5,465 nt of DNA from Limiplasma sp045540635 (GTDB lineage: Bacteria > Bacillota > Clostridia > Christensenellales > Aristaeellaceae). The notes beneath the pieces were generated by a model, which saw only the letters and a list, made by a program, of their open reading frames with translations, ran no database searches and had not been told where the DNA came from. Made by a program: the position numbers and the translations under genes. Within the stretch, counting starts at the first letter, position 1; each line of letters opens with the position of its first letter. Shown here piece by piece: positions 1 through 5,465 of the stretch. The DNA is taken from the NCBI GenBank assembly GCA_045540635.1, contig JAZQHO010000094.1, positions 1 through 5,465 on the forward strand. Direction: 5' to 3'.

Positions 1-1
1 C

Positions 2-337
2 GTCTGCTTCTTCTACGGCTTCGCGCATCACATATTCCCGATGCACATCGCGTTCATCGTGTGCTGCGCAAACTACGTGCTCGATTCGGTGATCTCGCTG
101 GCGTCGATGGCCTCGAACGTATACGTGCAGGATCTCGCGGACAACGCGGATGAGCTGCGCGCGACAATCTCGACAGGCGTGTCGGTAAACCATTTCATAA
201 CGATATTAGTGGCGCTTTTCGGCGGCTGGATCTGGAAGACTCTGGGCATCGAAATGCTGTTTATACTGTCGGCTGTGCTGGGCCTCTGCAACAGCGCGTA
301 CGCCGCAACGATAAAAACGAAAGGAAAACAGATATGA
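2..337 (+). CDS. MFS-type membrane transporter, C-terminal fragment (5' end outside window)
   Basis: The reading frame is open from position 2 to the TGA at 335-337, giving 111 visible residues; the true start lies upstream of the window. The protein is very hydrophobic, with about three membrane segments: roughly residues 15-36 (beginning HIAFIVCC), 64-83 (VNHFITILVALFGGWIW) and 85-104 (EMLFILSAVLGL). A polar stretch with DLADNADELRAT precedes the second segment, and a short basic tail (KTKGKQ) ends the chain. The pattern GVSVNHFITI...ALFGGWIWKTLG resembles the last helices of major facilitator superfamily exporters of Firmicutes. The family is recalled from pattern, and no substrate can be named. 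Codon use is GCG/TCG/ATA-rich, unlike the genes from about position 830 onward. Its stop overlaps the ftsH start by four bases (ATGA), so the two are probably cotranscribed and translationally coupled. It could be another multi-spanning permease. Confidence 0.72.
   Translation, partial: VCFFYGFAHHIFPMHIAFIVCCANYVLDSVISLASMASNVYVQDLADNADELRATISTGVSVNHFITILVALFGGWIWKTLGIEMLFILSAVLGLCNSAYAATIKTKGKQI
320..325 (+). promoter_or_regulatory. Ribosome binding site of ftsH
   Basis: AAAGGA lies 8 bases before the ATG at 334, inside the last codons of the upstream transporter gene. It supports that ATG, in the ATGA overlap, as the real start. Confidence 0.7.
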
Positions 338-2151
338 ACGAAATCAAAAGACCAAGAAGACCGATACTGATCTTCTACATAATCGTGCTTCTGCTGCTGT
401 TCATGTTCAACGCGGTGGTGGCACCGATGCTGGCGGAGCAGCAGGTGCAGGAAGTCGATTACGGCACCTTCATGACCATGACAGAGAAGGAGCAGATCGG
501 CTCCGTGCAGATCGAGGAGAACAAGATCCTTTTCACTAACAAGGACGGATCGAAGATGTACAAGACGGGCGTCGTGAACGACCCGGATCTCGTAAACAGA
601 CTGCACGCGTCGGGCGCCAAATTCACCAGCCGTATCGTCGAGGAGATGTCACCTGTGGCGAGCTTCCTGGTCAGCTGGGTGCTCCCTGTCCTGTTTTTCA
701 TTCTGCTTGGCCAGTATATGAGCCGCAAGATGATGGACAAGGCCGGCGGCGGTCCGGGATCGATGATGTTCAACATGGGCAAGAGCAACGCCAAGGTGTA
801 TGTCAAATCCACCCAAGGCATCAAATTTGACGATATCGAAGGCGTGGACGAGGCGGAGGAAAGCCTTGCGGAGATCGTGGATTACCTGCACGATCCGGAG
901 AAATACAAAGCCATTGGCGCCTCCATGCCCAAGGGCGTTCTGCTGGTGGGCCCTCCCGGCACGGGCAAGACCATGCTGGCAAAGGCTGTGGCAGGTGAAG
1001 CGGATGTACCGTTCTTTTCCATGTCCGGCTCAGAATTTGTGGAGATGTTTGCAGGCATGGGCGCTGCCAAGGTGCGGGATCTGTTCAAGCAGGCCAAGGA
1101 AAAAGCCCCCTGCATCGTGTTCATAGACGAGATCGATGCCATCGGCAAAAAGCGTGAGGGAGGCATGCTGGGCGGCAACGATGAGCGGGAGCAGACCCTG
1201 AACCAGCTGCTGACCGAGATGGACGGTTTTGAGGGCAACAACGGCGTTATGCTGCTGGCCGCCTCCAATCGCCCGGAATCCCTCGACCCGGCACTGACCC
1301 GTCCCGGCCGCTTTGACCGCCGCATCCCGGTGGATCTGCCCGATCTGGATGGGCGTGCCAAAATACTGCAGGTACACGCCAAGAAGGTAAAGACCACCGG
1401 CAGCATCGATTACCGTCAGGTGGCACGCATGGCCTCCGGCGCATCCGGTGCAGAGCTGGCCAATATGGTGAATGAAGCCGCTCTTCGGGCAGTACGGGCC
1501 GGGCGCAGCGCCGTAACGCAGCAAGATCTGGAGGAGAGCATCGAGGTAGTGATCGCAGGCTACGAGAAAAAGAACGCCATCCTCAGCGACCGGGAGAAGA
1601 AAGTGGTGGCATACCACGAGATCGGGCATGCGCTGGTGGCGGCTCGTCAGACCCACTCCGCACCGGTGCAGAAGATCACCATCATTCCCCGCACATCGGG
1701 CGCACTGGGCTACACCATGCAGGTGGAGCAGGACGACCATTGCCTGCTGACCCGGGAGGAGCTTACGAACAAGCTGGCCACCTACGCAGGCGGCAGGGCA
1801 GCAGAGGAGCTGATCTTCAGCACCGTATCCACCGGCGCAGGCAACGATATTGAGCAGATGACCAAGCTGGCCCGGGCCATGATCACCCGCTACGGCATGA
1901 GCGAGAACTTCGGTATGGTGGCGCTGGAGACCGTGACCAACCAGTATCTGGGCGGCGATGCCTCCCTCTGCTGCTCGCCGGATACACAGGCAGAGATCGA
2001 CCGACAGGTGATCTCGCTGGTCAGGCAGCAGTACGACAAAGCTATGACGATCCTGCGGGAGGATGTGGAGCGGCTCCATGCATTGGCGCAGTACCTCTAC
2101 GAGCAGGAGACCATCACCGGCGATACTTTTATGCAGCTTATGGAAGCATAA
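334..2151 (+). CDS. ftsH: ATP-dependent zinc metalloprotease FtsH (605 aa, probably an accessory paralog)
   Basis: This is a membrane-anchored AAA+ protease, which in this family works as a hexamer to degrade misfolded membrane proteins and selected regulators. Domains in order: membrane helix 1 (about 10-32); small extracytoplasmic domain (about 35-105); membrane helix 2 (about 109-128); AAA+ module with Walker A GPPGTGKT (206-213), pore loop FAGMG (239-243), Walker B IVFIDEID (261-268) and second region of homology TRPGRFDRR (322-330, arginine fingers R323 and R326); then the M41 peptidase with HEIGH (428-432; zinc ligands H428 and H432, catalytic E429) and third ligand D505 in GAGND. All essential residues are present. 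HEIGH replaces the usual HEAGH, and the pore loop reads FAGM rather than FVGV. The protein is somewhat shorter than E. coli FtsH (about 644) and lacks a long C-terminal tail. The gene overlaps a transporter gene rather than sitting beside tilS/hpt, which suggests an accessory copy (inference). Codon use changes within the gene at about 600-830. Confidence 0.96.
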   Translation: MNEIKRPRRPILIFYIIVLLLLFMFNAVVAPMLAEQQVQEVDYGTFMTMTEKEQIGSVQIEENKILFTNKDGSKMYKTGVVNDPDLVNRLHASGAKFTSRIVEEMSPVASFLVSWVLPVLFFILLGQYMSRKMMDKAGGGPGSMMFNMGKSNAKVYVKSTQGIKFDDIEGVDEAEESLAEIVDYLHDPEKYKAIGASMPKGVLLVGPPGTGKTMLAKAVAGEADVPFFSMSGSEFVEMFAGMGAAKVRDLFKQAKEKAPCIVFIDEIDAIGKKREGGMLGGNDEREQTLNQLLTEMDGFEGNNGVMLLAASNRPESLDPALTRPGRFDRRIPVDLPDLDGRAKILQVHAKKVKTTGSIDYRQVARMASGASGAELANMVNEAALRAVRAGRSAVTQQDLEESIEVVIAGYEKKNAILSDREKKVVAYHEIGHALVAARQTHSAPVQKITIIPRTSGALGYTMQVEQDDHCLLTREELTNKLATYAGGRAAEELIFSTVSTGAGNDIEQMTKLARAMITRYGMSENFGMVALETVTNQYLGGDASLCCSPDTQAEIDRQVISLVRQQYDKAMTILREDVERLHALAQYLYEQETITGDTFMQLMEA

Positions 2152-2175
2152 GCACCGGGAAAAAAGCTTCTGCGG

Positions 2176-2204
2176 TTGTTTCGCCGCCCGGGCTGTGGTA
2201 TAGT
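2176..2204 (+). promoter_or_regulatory. Probable sigma-70 type promoter of the amidohydrolase gene
   Basis: The -10 is TATAGT (2199-2204), preceded by TGG (2196-2198), which gives an extended -10. A weak -35, TTGTTT (2176-2181), lies 17 bases upstream. The predicted transcript starts near 2211 and has a leader of about 115 nt. Six-base arms TTCTGC (2168-2173) and GCAGAA (2209-2214) flank the promoter symmetrically. They could be an operator but could equally be chance. Confidence 0.6.
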
Positions 2205-2226
2205 GATAGCAGAAAAAGCAGATCCA

Positions 2227-2308
2227 CAGGCGGTGCGAAGCGGCACAGGGGTTTTTCCGACTCCGGGCAAAGCTGCCCTTGCTTCGCATACGCTTGCACA
2301 AAAGCCTG
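2227..2308 (+). promoter_or_regulatory. Possible structured 5' leader of the amidohydrolase mRNA (three nested helices)
   Basis: Three inverted repeats nest within 82 bases. CAGGC (2227-2231) pairs with GCCTG (2304-2308). TGCGAAGC (2234-2241) pairs with GCTTCGCA (2281-2288). GGGCA (2265-2269) pairs with TGCCC (2274-2278) around the tetraloop AAGC. The outermost helix ends one base before the Shine-Dalgarno. A local alternative, GTGC (2233-2236) with GCAC (2243-2246), would exclude the 8-bp helix. The pairings are seen directly; a regulatory role is inference, and I match it to no known riboswitch class. Confidence 0.35.
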
Positions 2309-2309
2309 C

Positions 2310-2317
2310 AAAGGAGG
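2310..2317 (+). promoter_or_regulatory. Ribosome binding site of the amidohydrolase gene
   Basis: AAAGGAGG is a near-perfect Shine-Dalgarno, 10 bases before the ATG at 2328. It fixes the start of this gene. Confidence 0.85.
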
Positions 2318-2327
2318 AAACCCACTC

Positions 2328-3470
2328 ATGCTGCTGATCCGCAACGGACTCATCCACAATGCCATTGACCGGGAACCCTTTATTGCCGATATTCTCTGCA
2401 AGGACGGCAAGATCGCTCAGATCGGAAAGGATCTGGTCTGCGACAGTGCAGAGGTTTTTGATGCCGCCGGGCTGGAGATCTACCCCGGCTTTGTAGAGGC
2501 CCACTGCCACACCGGTCTGGACGGGCACGGCATCGGCTACGAGGGCGCAGACTACAACGAATACGGCGATATTCTCGCCTGCCAGCTGCGTGCCATCGAT
2601 GCCATCGAGCCCCGGGACGAAATGCTGGCCGAAGCCCGCAAGGCCGGTGTTACCACCCTGTGCGCAGGCCCCGGCAGCGCCAATGTGCTGGGCGGCACCT
2701 TTGCCGTCTACAAGCCCGTCGGCAAGCGGATCGATGATATGGTCATCAAGGCTGAAGCCGCCATGAAATGCGCCTTTGGCGAAAATCCCAAGCGCTGCTA
2801 CCGGGAAAAGGGCGACTCCAGCCGCATGACCACTGCCGCCAAGCTGCGGGAGATGCTCTTCAAGGCACAGGAATACATGCACAAGACCGACCGTGCCAAT
2901 GGCGACCCGGAAAAGCTGCCCGCTTTTGATATGAAGCTGAATGCCCTGCTGCCTGTGGTGCGCCGCCAGATGCCCCTGAAGGCGCACGCCCATCAGGCGG
3001 ACGATTTCTTTACCGCCCTGCGCATCGCCCGGGAATTTGATGTGGATATCACCCTTGAGCATGTGACCGAAGGCCATCTGGTGGTGGATGAGCTGGCAAA
3101 GGAAAACGTGATGCTGGCAGTCGGCCCCACCCTGACCCACGCCAGCAAATTCGAGCTGCGCAACAAGAGCTGGGAGACCCCCGGCAAGCTGGCAAGCGCC
3201 GGCTGCCATGTTTCCATTATTACCGATGCGCCGGTGATCCCGCAGAAATACCTGCCCCTTTGCGCCGGTCTGGCTGTGAAGGCAGGCATGGATCCCTTCG
3301 ATGCACTGCGTGCCATCACCATCAACGCAGCGGAGCATGCACAGGTGGGCGACCGGGTCGGCTCGCTGGCAGTTGGCAAGGATGCAGACATCGTTGTGAC
3401 CGACGGCAGCCCCTTTGAGGTAAGCACACAGGTGAAGGCCGTGTTCATCAACGGTGCACAGGTAGAGTAA
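2328..3470 (+). CDS. Metal-dependent amidohydrolase family protein (380 aa)
   Basis: This is a cytosolic hydrolase of the amidohydrolase superfamily, in the imidazolonepropionase-like branch that is common and mostly uncharacterised in Firmicutes. The N-terminal beta-sandwich strand MLLIRNGLIHNA leads into the barrel. Candidate metal and catalytic residues are the HxH pair H59/H61 (EAHCHTG), H220/H222 (KAHAH), H245 in LEHVTEGH (with H250 close by) and D300 in IITDAP. The C-terminus closes the sandwich with the typical VGSLAVGKDADIVV (about 344-357) and AVFINGAQVE. The motif GPGSANVLGGTFAVYKPVGKRIDDMVIK (about 114-141; quoted here in part as GPGSANVLGG and RIDDMVIKA) marks this subfamily. No signal peptide is seen. 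The start is set by a strong ribosome binding site, and length is normal for the family. The gene has its own promoter but no terminator separates it from ftsH. The substrate is unknown; a cyclic amide or a deaminase-type substrate would fit the fold. It is not clearly a histidine-degradation HutI, since no hut neighbours are present. Confidence 0.88.
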   Translation: MLLIRNGLIHNAIDREPFIADILCKDGKIAQIGKDLVCDSAEVFDAAGLEIYPGFVEAHCHTGLDGHGIGYEGADYNEYGDILACQLRAIDAIEPRDEMLAEARKAGVTTLCAGPGSANVLGGTFAVYKPVGKRIDDMVIKAEAAMKCAFGENPKRCYREKGDSSRMTTAAKLREMLFKAQEYMHKTDRANGDPEKLPAFDMKLNALLPVVRRQMPLKAHAHQADDFFTALRIAREFDVDITLEHVTEGHLVVDELAKENVMLAVGPTLTHASKFELRNKSWETPGKLASAGCHVSIITDAPVIPQKYLPLCAGLAVKAGMDPFDALRAITINAAEHAQVGDRVGSLAVGKDADIVVTDGSPFEVSTQVKAVFINGAQVE

Positions 3471-3491
3471 ATATTCATCCCGAACCGGACA

Positions 3492-3539
3492 GAACCCCCG
3501 CCATCCGGCAGGCTTCGCTCCTGCGGACAGCGGGGGTTC
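3492..3539. terminator. GC-rich hairpin between convergent genes, probable bidirectional terminator
   Basis: A perfect 10-bp stem, GAACCCCCGC (3492-3501) with GCGGGGGTTC (3530-3539), is extended across a small internal loop by TCCG/CGGA (3504-3507/3524-3527) and CAGG/CCTG (3509-3512/3520-3523) around a 7-base loop. It sits 22 bases after the amidohydrolase stop and 28 bases beyond the convergent acetyltransferase stop. The T-tracts are weak: CGTGTGTTTAT follows on + and TGTCC on -, so termination efficiency is uncertain, with + favoured. Confidence 0.72.
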
Positions 3540-3566
3540 CGTGTGTTTATCGGTGCCGGGGCGGGA

Positions 3567-4733
3567 TCAGAAATTCTCCACAAGGAACATGGGGTTCTGC
3601 GGGAAAGCCCGGAGCAATGCGGGATCGTTGCGGCGGAGGCGGATATCCGTGCGGTTGGCCAGCAGCTGCGGCAGCTCTGCTGCGCCCAGCAGCAGCTGAC
3701 TCAGCGCTTGAACGGAACATTCCAGATCTGGCTGGGCGGCGTCATCCACGGAAACGGCTGTCTCATTGCCGCACTCCACCCGGAAGGTGTGGGCATTCTG
3801 CGGGATATCGCTGTCCTCCACCCGAACGGTGAGTTCTTTTATATCCGCTGCCCAAGGATACAGGCTGAGTGCTTTTTCCACATTCACCACCCGCAGCATA
3901 CCGATGTTCTTCAGCTTGACCTCCACATCGTAGGGCTCGGGCAGCAGGCAGAAGGGATTGGCATCCATGGGCAGCTTGAAGCGGATATTCTCGCCGCTGG
4001 GCTCCAGCACCCGGAAGAAGCCGAACAGCCCCCGCAACGCCGCCGGGCTGGTGTATGCCCAGTCCAGCACCGTATAGTTCTTCTCCGCATCGTGGTTGAT
4101 GAGGCAATAGGCCTGCGGCTGATCCTGCTCATCGTACCACAGATACACATGGTGGTGGGTGATGTAGGGATCCTTGCCGAAGCGGTGCTGCCAGTAGCCG
4201 TCATCCCGGTCGCAGAGAAAGTTGTGGGTCTTTTGGAACGCTGCATAGATACGCTTCAGCTCGGAGAGATCCTCACCGGGCAGAACGTGCTTCACATGCC
4301 CCAGCCATGGCATTTTCTGAAACGCATGCAGCCCCGCCTCGCAGAACTGCACCGTGCCGCAGCACTCAAAGCCGAACTTGCGGTAGAAGGGGTGGGAGAA
4401 CGGGAACAGGGAGGACAGCACATCGCCCCGTTCATAGGCTGCGTTGAGCACATAGGGGATCAGCAGGCGCATATGTCCCTCCCGGCGGTATTCCGGCAGG
4501 GTGGCAACACCGCCCACACCGCACATACCCACCGTATGCCCCCAGTAGGAGCAACGGTAGGGGTTGCCGATAACGCTGGAGGTGAGCACCCCCTCATCGG
4601 TAAAGGCGCCGTAGGTATGGAGGTGGCTGCTGCCGTGATCCACAGGGGTCTCGCTGCGGTCGAACCGGAAAGCGATGTTCATGTTGTTCTGCATGGGCAG
4701 GAATTCTTCGGGGTTCAGGCGGCGTACTTGCAT
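3567..4733 (-). CDS. Eis-like GNAT N-acetyltransferase with C-terminal SCP2-like domain (388 aa)
   Basis: This is a predicted acetyl-CoA-dependent N-acetyltransferase of the Eis type. In this family a GNAT pair is followed by a sterol-carrier-like domain, and the enzymes acetylate amines such as lysines, polyamines or aminoglycosides. The N-terminal GNAT core shows the acetyl-CoA loop region GVGGVATLPEYRREGHMR (72-89) and then PFSHPFYRKFGF (111-122). Y117 aligns by eye with the general-acid Tyr of mycobacterial Eis (IYGRFGYG). The middle (about 150-285) is a second, degenerate GNAT-like segment. The end (about 290-388) resembles the SCP2-like domain, with VQALSQLLLGAAELPQLL. The chain ends in Phe, as mycobacterial Eis does, where the terminal carboxylate is the catalytic base. 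The frame extends 44 codons upstream to 4865, but that region contains the promoter. The ATG at 4731-4733 is chosen because AAAGGAGT lies 8 bases before it. The physiological substrate is unknown. Confidence 0.85.
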   Translation of the reverse strand: MQVRRLNPEEFLPMQNNMNIAFRFDRSETPVDHGSSHLHTYGAFTDEGVLTSSVIGNPYRCSYWGHTVGMCGVGGVATLPEYRREGHMRLLIPYVLNAAYERGDVLSSLFPFSHPFYRKFGFECCGTVQFCEAGLHAFQKMPWLGHVKHVLPGEDLSELKRIYAAFQKTHNFLCDRDDGYWQHRFGKDPYITHHHVYLWYDEQDQPQAYCLINHDAEKNYTVLDWAYTSPAALRGLFGFFRVLEPSGENIRFKLPMDANPFCLLPEPYDVEVKLKNIGMLRVVNVEKALSLYPWAADIKELTVRVEDSDIPQNAHTFRVECGNETAVSVDDAAQPDLECSVQALSQLLLGAAELPQLLANRTDIRLRRNDPALLRAFPQNPMFLVENF

Positions 4734-4741
4734 AGGTAGGT

Positions 4742-4749
4742 ACTCCTTT
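4742..4749 (-). promoter_or_regulatory. Ribosome binding site deciding the start of the Eis-like gene
   Basis: Read on the minus strand this is AAAGGAGT, 8 bases before the ATG at 4733-4731. It argues against the longer in-frame start at 4865, which lies upstream of the predicted transcription start. Confidence 0.82.
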
Positions 4750-4845
4750 CGGGAAATCATTGATTTTTTGACAGCGATGATCCGGGCAGCACTGCGGGCT
4801 TCACCGATCTTGCGGCATTGCTTTTCATACCAAACTGATAGATTC

Positions 4846-4873
4846 ATTATAGCATATCTCACCACAAAGACAA
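4846..4873 (-). promoter_or_regulatory. Promoter of the Eis-like acetyltransferase gene (extended -10)
   Basis: On the minus strand there is a perfect TATAAT (4851-4846) preceded by TGC, an extended -10, with TTGTCT (4873-4868) 16 bases upstream as the -35. Transcription would begin near 4839, leaving a leader of about 105 nt before the ATG. Confidence 0.75.
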
Positions 4874-4897
4874 CGCCCTGCTGCCAAGCCCCTTACA

Positions 4898-4926
4898 TTG
4901 ACGCACAAGCCAAAGTATGATAAGAT
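4898..4926 (+). promoter_or_regulatory. Promoter of glf
   Basis: TTGACG (4898-4903) and TAAGAT (4921-4926) are spaced by exactly 17 bases, with TGA (4918-4920) forming an extended -10. Transcription would begin near 4933, with a leader of about 70 nt. It is divergent from the acetyltransferase promoter; the two -35 boxes are 24 bases apart, close enough for shared regulation. Confidence 0.72.
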
Positions 4927-4985
4927 TTTTGTGGCTATCACAACGTTTTTTCGCCCGCAGCGCCCATGCGCTCCGATGCTTCTGT

Positions 4986-4991
4986 AAAGGA
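4986..4991 (+). promoter_or_regulatory. Ribosome binding site of glf
   Basis: AAAGGA lies 10 bases before the ATG at 5002. It favours that start over an in-frame ATG at 4966, which would add 12 residues (MRSDASVKEWVP) ahead of the normal family N-terminus. Confidence 0.65.
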
Positions 4992-5001
4992 ATGGGTACC
5001 C

Positions 5002-5465
5002 ATGACCTATGATTATCTGATCGTAGGCGCCGGGCTGACCGGCGCTACCCTTGCCCGGCAGCTGACCGATGCGGGCAAGCGCTGCCTTGTGGTGGACAAG
5101 CGCAGCCATATCGGCGGCAACATCTACACCGAGCAGGTGGACGGCATTGCCGTGCACCGCTACGGCGCACACATCTTTCACACCGACGATCCGTCCCTTT
5201 GGCAGTACCTGCACCGTTTTGTGCATATGAACCGCTACACCAACAGCCCGCTGGCAGCCTACGAAGGCAGACTGTACAACCTGCCCTTCAACATGAATAC
5301 CTTCTACCAGCTATGGGGCGTACAGACCCCCGCTGAGGCCATGGAGATGATCGCCCGCCAGCGGCAGGCCGCAGGCATCACCCATCCGCGCAATCTGGAG
5401 GAGCAGGCCATCAGTCTGGTGGGCACGGATATTTACGAAAAGCTGATCAAGGGCTATACCGAAAA
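5002..5465 (+). CDS. glf: UDP-galactopyranose mutase, N-terminal part (3' end outside window)
   Basis: The gene encodes the flavoenzyme that interconverts UDP-galactopyranose and UDP-galactofuranose, supplying galactofuranose for cell-surface glycans. Only the first 154 codons are visible. The N-terminus MTYDYLIVGAGLTGATLARQ carries the FAD-binding GxGxxG (G9, G11, G14), and the acidic end of the second strand reads VVDKR (30-34), followed by IGGN (37-40). The hallmark RYGAHIFHT (53-61) matches the family's conserved GxHIFHT segment near the flavin. NLPFNMNTF (93-101) and KLIKGYTE (147-154), the start of the usual KGYTEKQW, also fit. The substrate-binding Arg and Tyr residues of the C-terminal half fall outside the window, so integrity cannot be judged. 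The start at 5002 matches the normal family N-terminus (M-x-YDYLIVGAG). The gene is read from its own promoter, divergently from the acetyltransferase gene. Glycosyltransferase or polysaccharide genes may follow. Confidence 0.95.
   Translation, partial: MTYDYLIVGAGLTGATLARQLTDAGKRCLVVDKRSHIGGNIYTEQVDGIAVHRYGAHIFHTDDPSLWQYLHRFVHMNRYTNSPLAAYEGRLYNLPFNMNTFYQLWGVQTPAEAMEMIARQRQAAGITHPRNLEEQAISLVGTDIYEKLIKGYTE

Noticed and set aside
2155..2191. CCGGG (2155-2159) and CCCGG (2187-2191) as an ftsH terminator
   Set aside because: Only 5 bp with a 27-base loop, no T-tract, and it overlaps the next gene's -35 region.
1030..2325. A 431-codon open frame antisense to ftsH
   Set aside because: It lies opposite a gene with complete FtsH motifs; the translation is rich in His, Leu, Gly and Cys with no recognisable domain. 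It is an artefact of GC-rich codon structure.
2097..3338. A 413-codon open frame antisense to the amidohydrolase gene
   Set aside because: It spans the end of ftsH, the promoter and the amidohydrolase gene on the opposite strand, has a low-complexity Gly/His/Ala composition, and lacks its own start signals.
3543..4739. A 398-codon open frame on + opposite the Eis-like gene
   Set aside because: The minus-strand product has clear GNAT motifs, a promoter and a ribosome binding site; the + frame gives His/Gln/Gly-rich sequence with no family resemblance and begins in the terminator region.
4754..4766. Palindrome AAATCATTGATTT as an operator
   Set aside because: The arms are only 6 bp, it is a single copy in AT-rich leader sequence, and it lies well downstream of the promoter; chance is as likely.
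4734..4865. 44-codon N-terminal extension of the Eis-like protein
   Set aside because: The extension overlaps the predicted -10 box, and the start at 4733 has an ideal ribosome binding site and a typical family N-terminus.

Overview
The window is about 5.5 kb of GC-rich, densely coding bacterial DNA. It has strong AAGGAGG-type ribosome binding sites, extended -10 promoters and short intergenic gaps. Together with the protein families present (a clostridial-type FtsH, a Firmicutes-type amidohydrolase, an Eis-like acetyltransferase and a UDP-galactopyranose mutase), this suggests a GC-rich gut Clostridium relative, such as the Faecalibacterium/Gemmiger/Subdoligranulum group of Oscillospiraceae. 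That placement is inference from style and gene content; no marker gene settles it.

Layout: (1) Positions 2-337, + strand, are the C-terminal end of a multi-spanning membrane protein, probably a major facilitator (MFS) transporter, cut by the window edge. (2) Its stop overlaps the start (ATGA) of a complete ftsH-family gene, 334-2151. This encodes a 605-residue membrane-anchored AAA+ zinc protease with all catalytic motifs. (3) A 176-bp gap holds a promoter and a leader that can fold into three nested helices ending at the ribosome binding site of the next gene. (4) Positions 2328-3470, + strand, encode a metal-dependent amidohydrolase of unknown substrate. (5) A GC-rich hairpin at 3492-3539 separates it from a convergent gene. 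(6) Positions 3567-4733, - strand, encode an Eis-like GNAT acetyltransferase with a C-terminal sterol-carrier-like region and a terminal Phe. (7) A 268-bp divergent control region holds back-to-back promoters. (8) Positions 5002-5465, + strand, are the first 154 codons of UDP-galactopyranose mutase (glf), which runs off the window.

The genes do not form one obvious pathway. The transporter and FtsH share a transcript. The amidohydrolase has its own promoter, but no terminator is visible between it and ftsH, so read-through is possible. The acetyltransferase and glf are divergently transcribed single units, and glf may open a galactofuranose-glycan locus beyond the window.

The most notable non-gene signals are a change in codon preference inside ftsH (roughly 600-830) and the nested-helix leader of the amidohydrolase gene. 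I found no RNA genes, CRISPR arrays, insertion sequences or prophage genes, and no clear evidence of a wholly new system.
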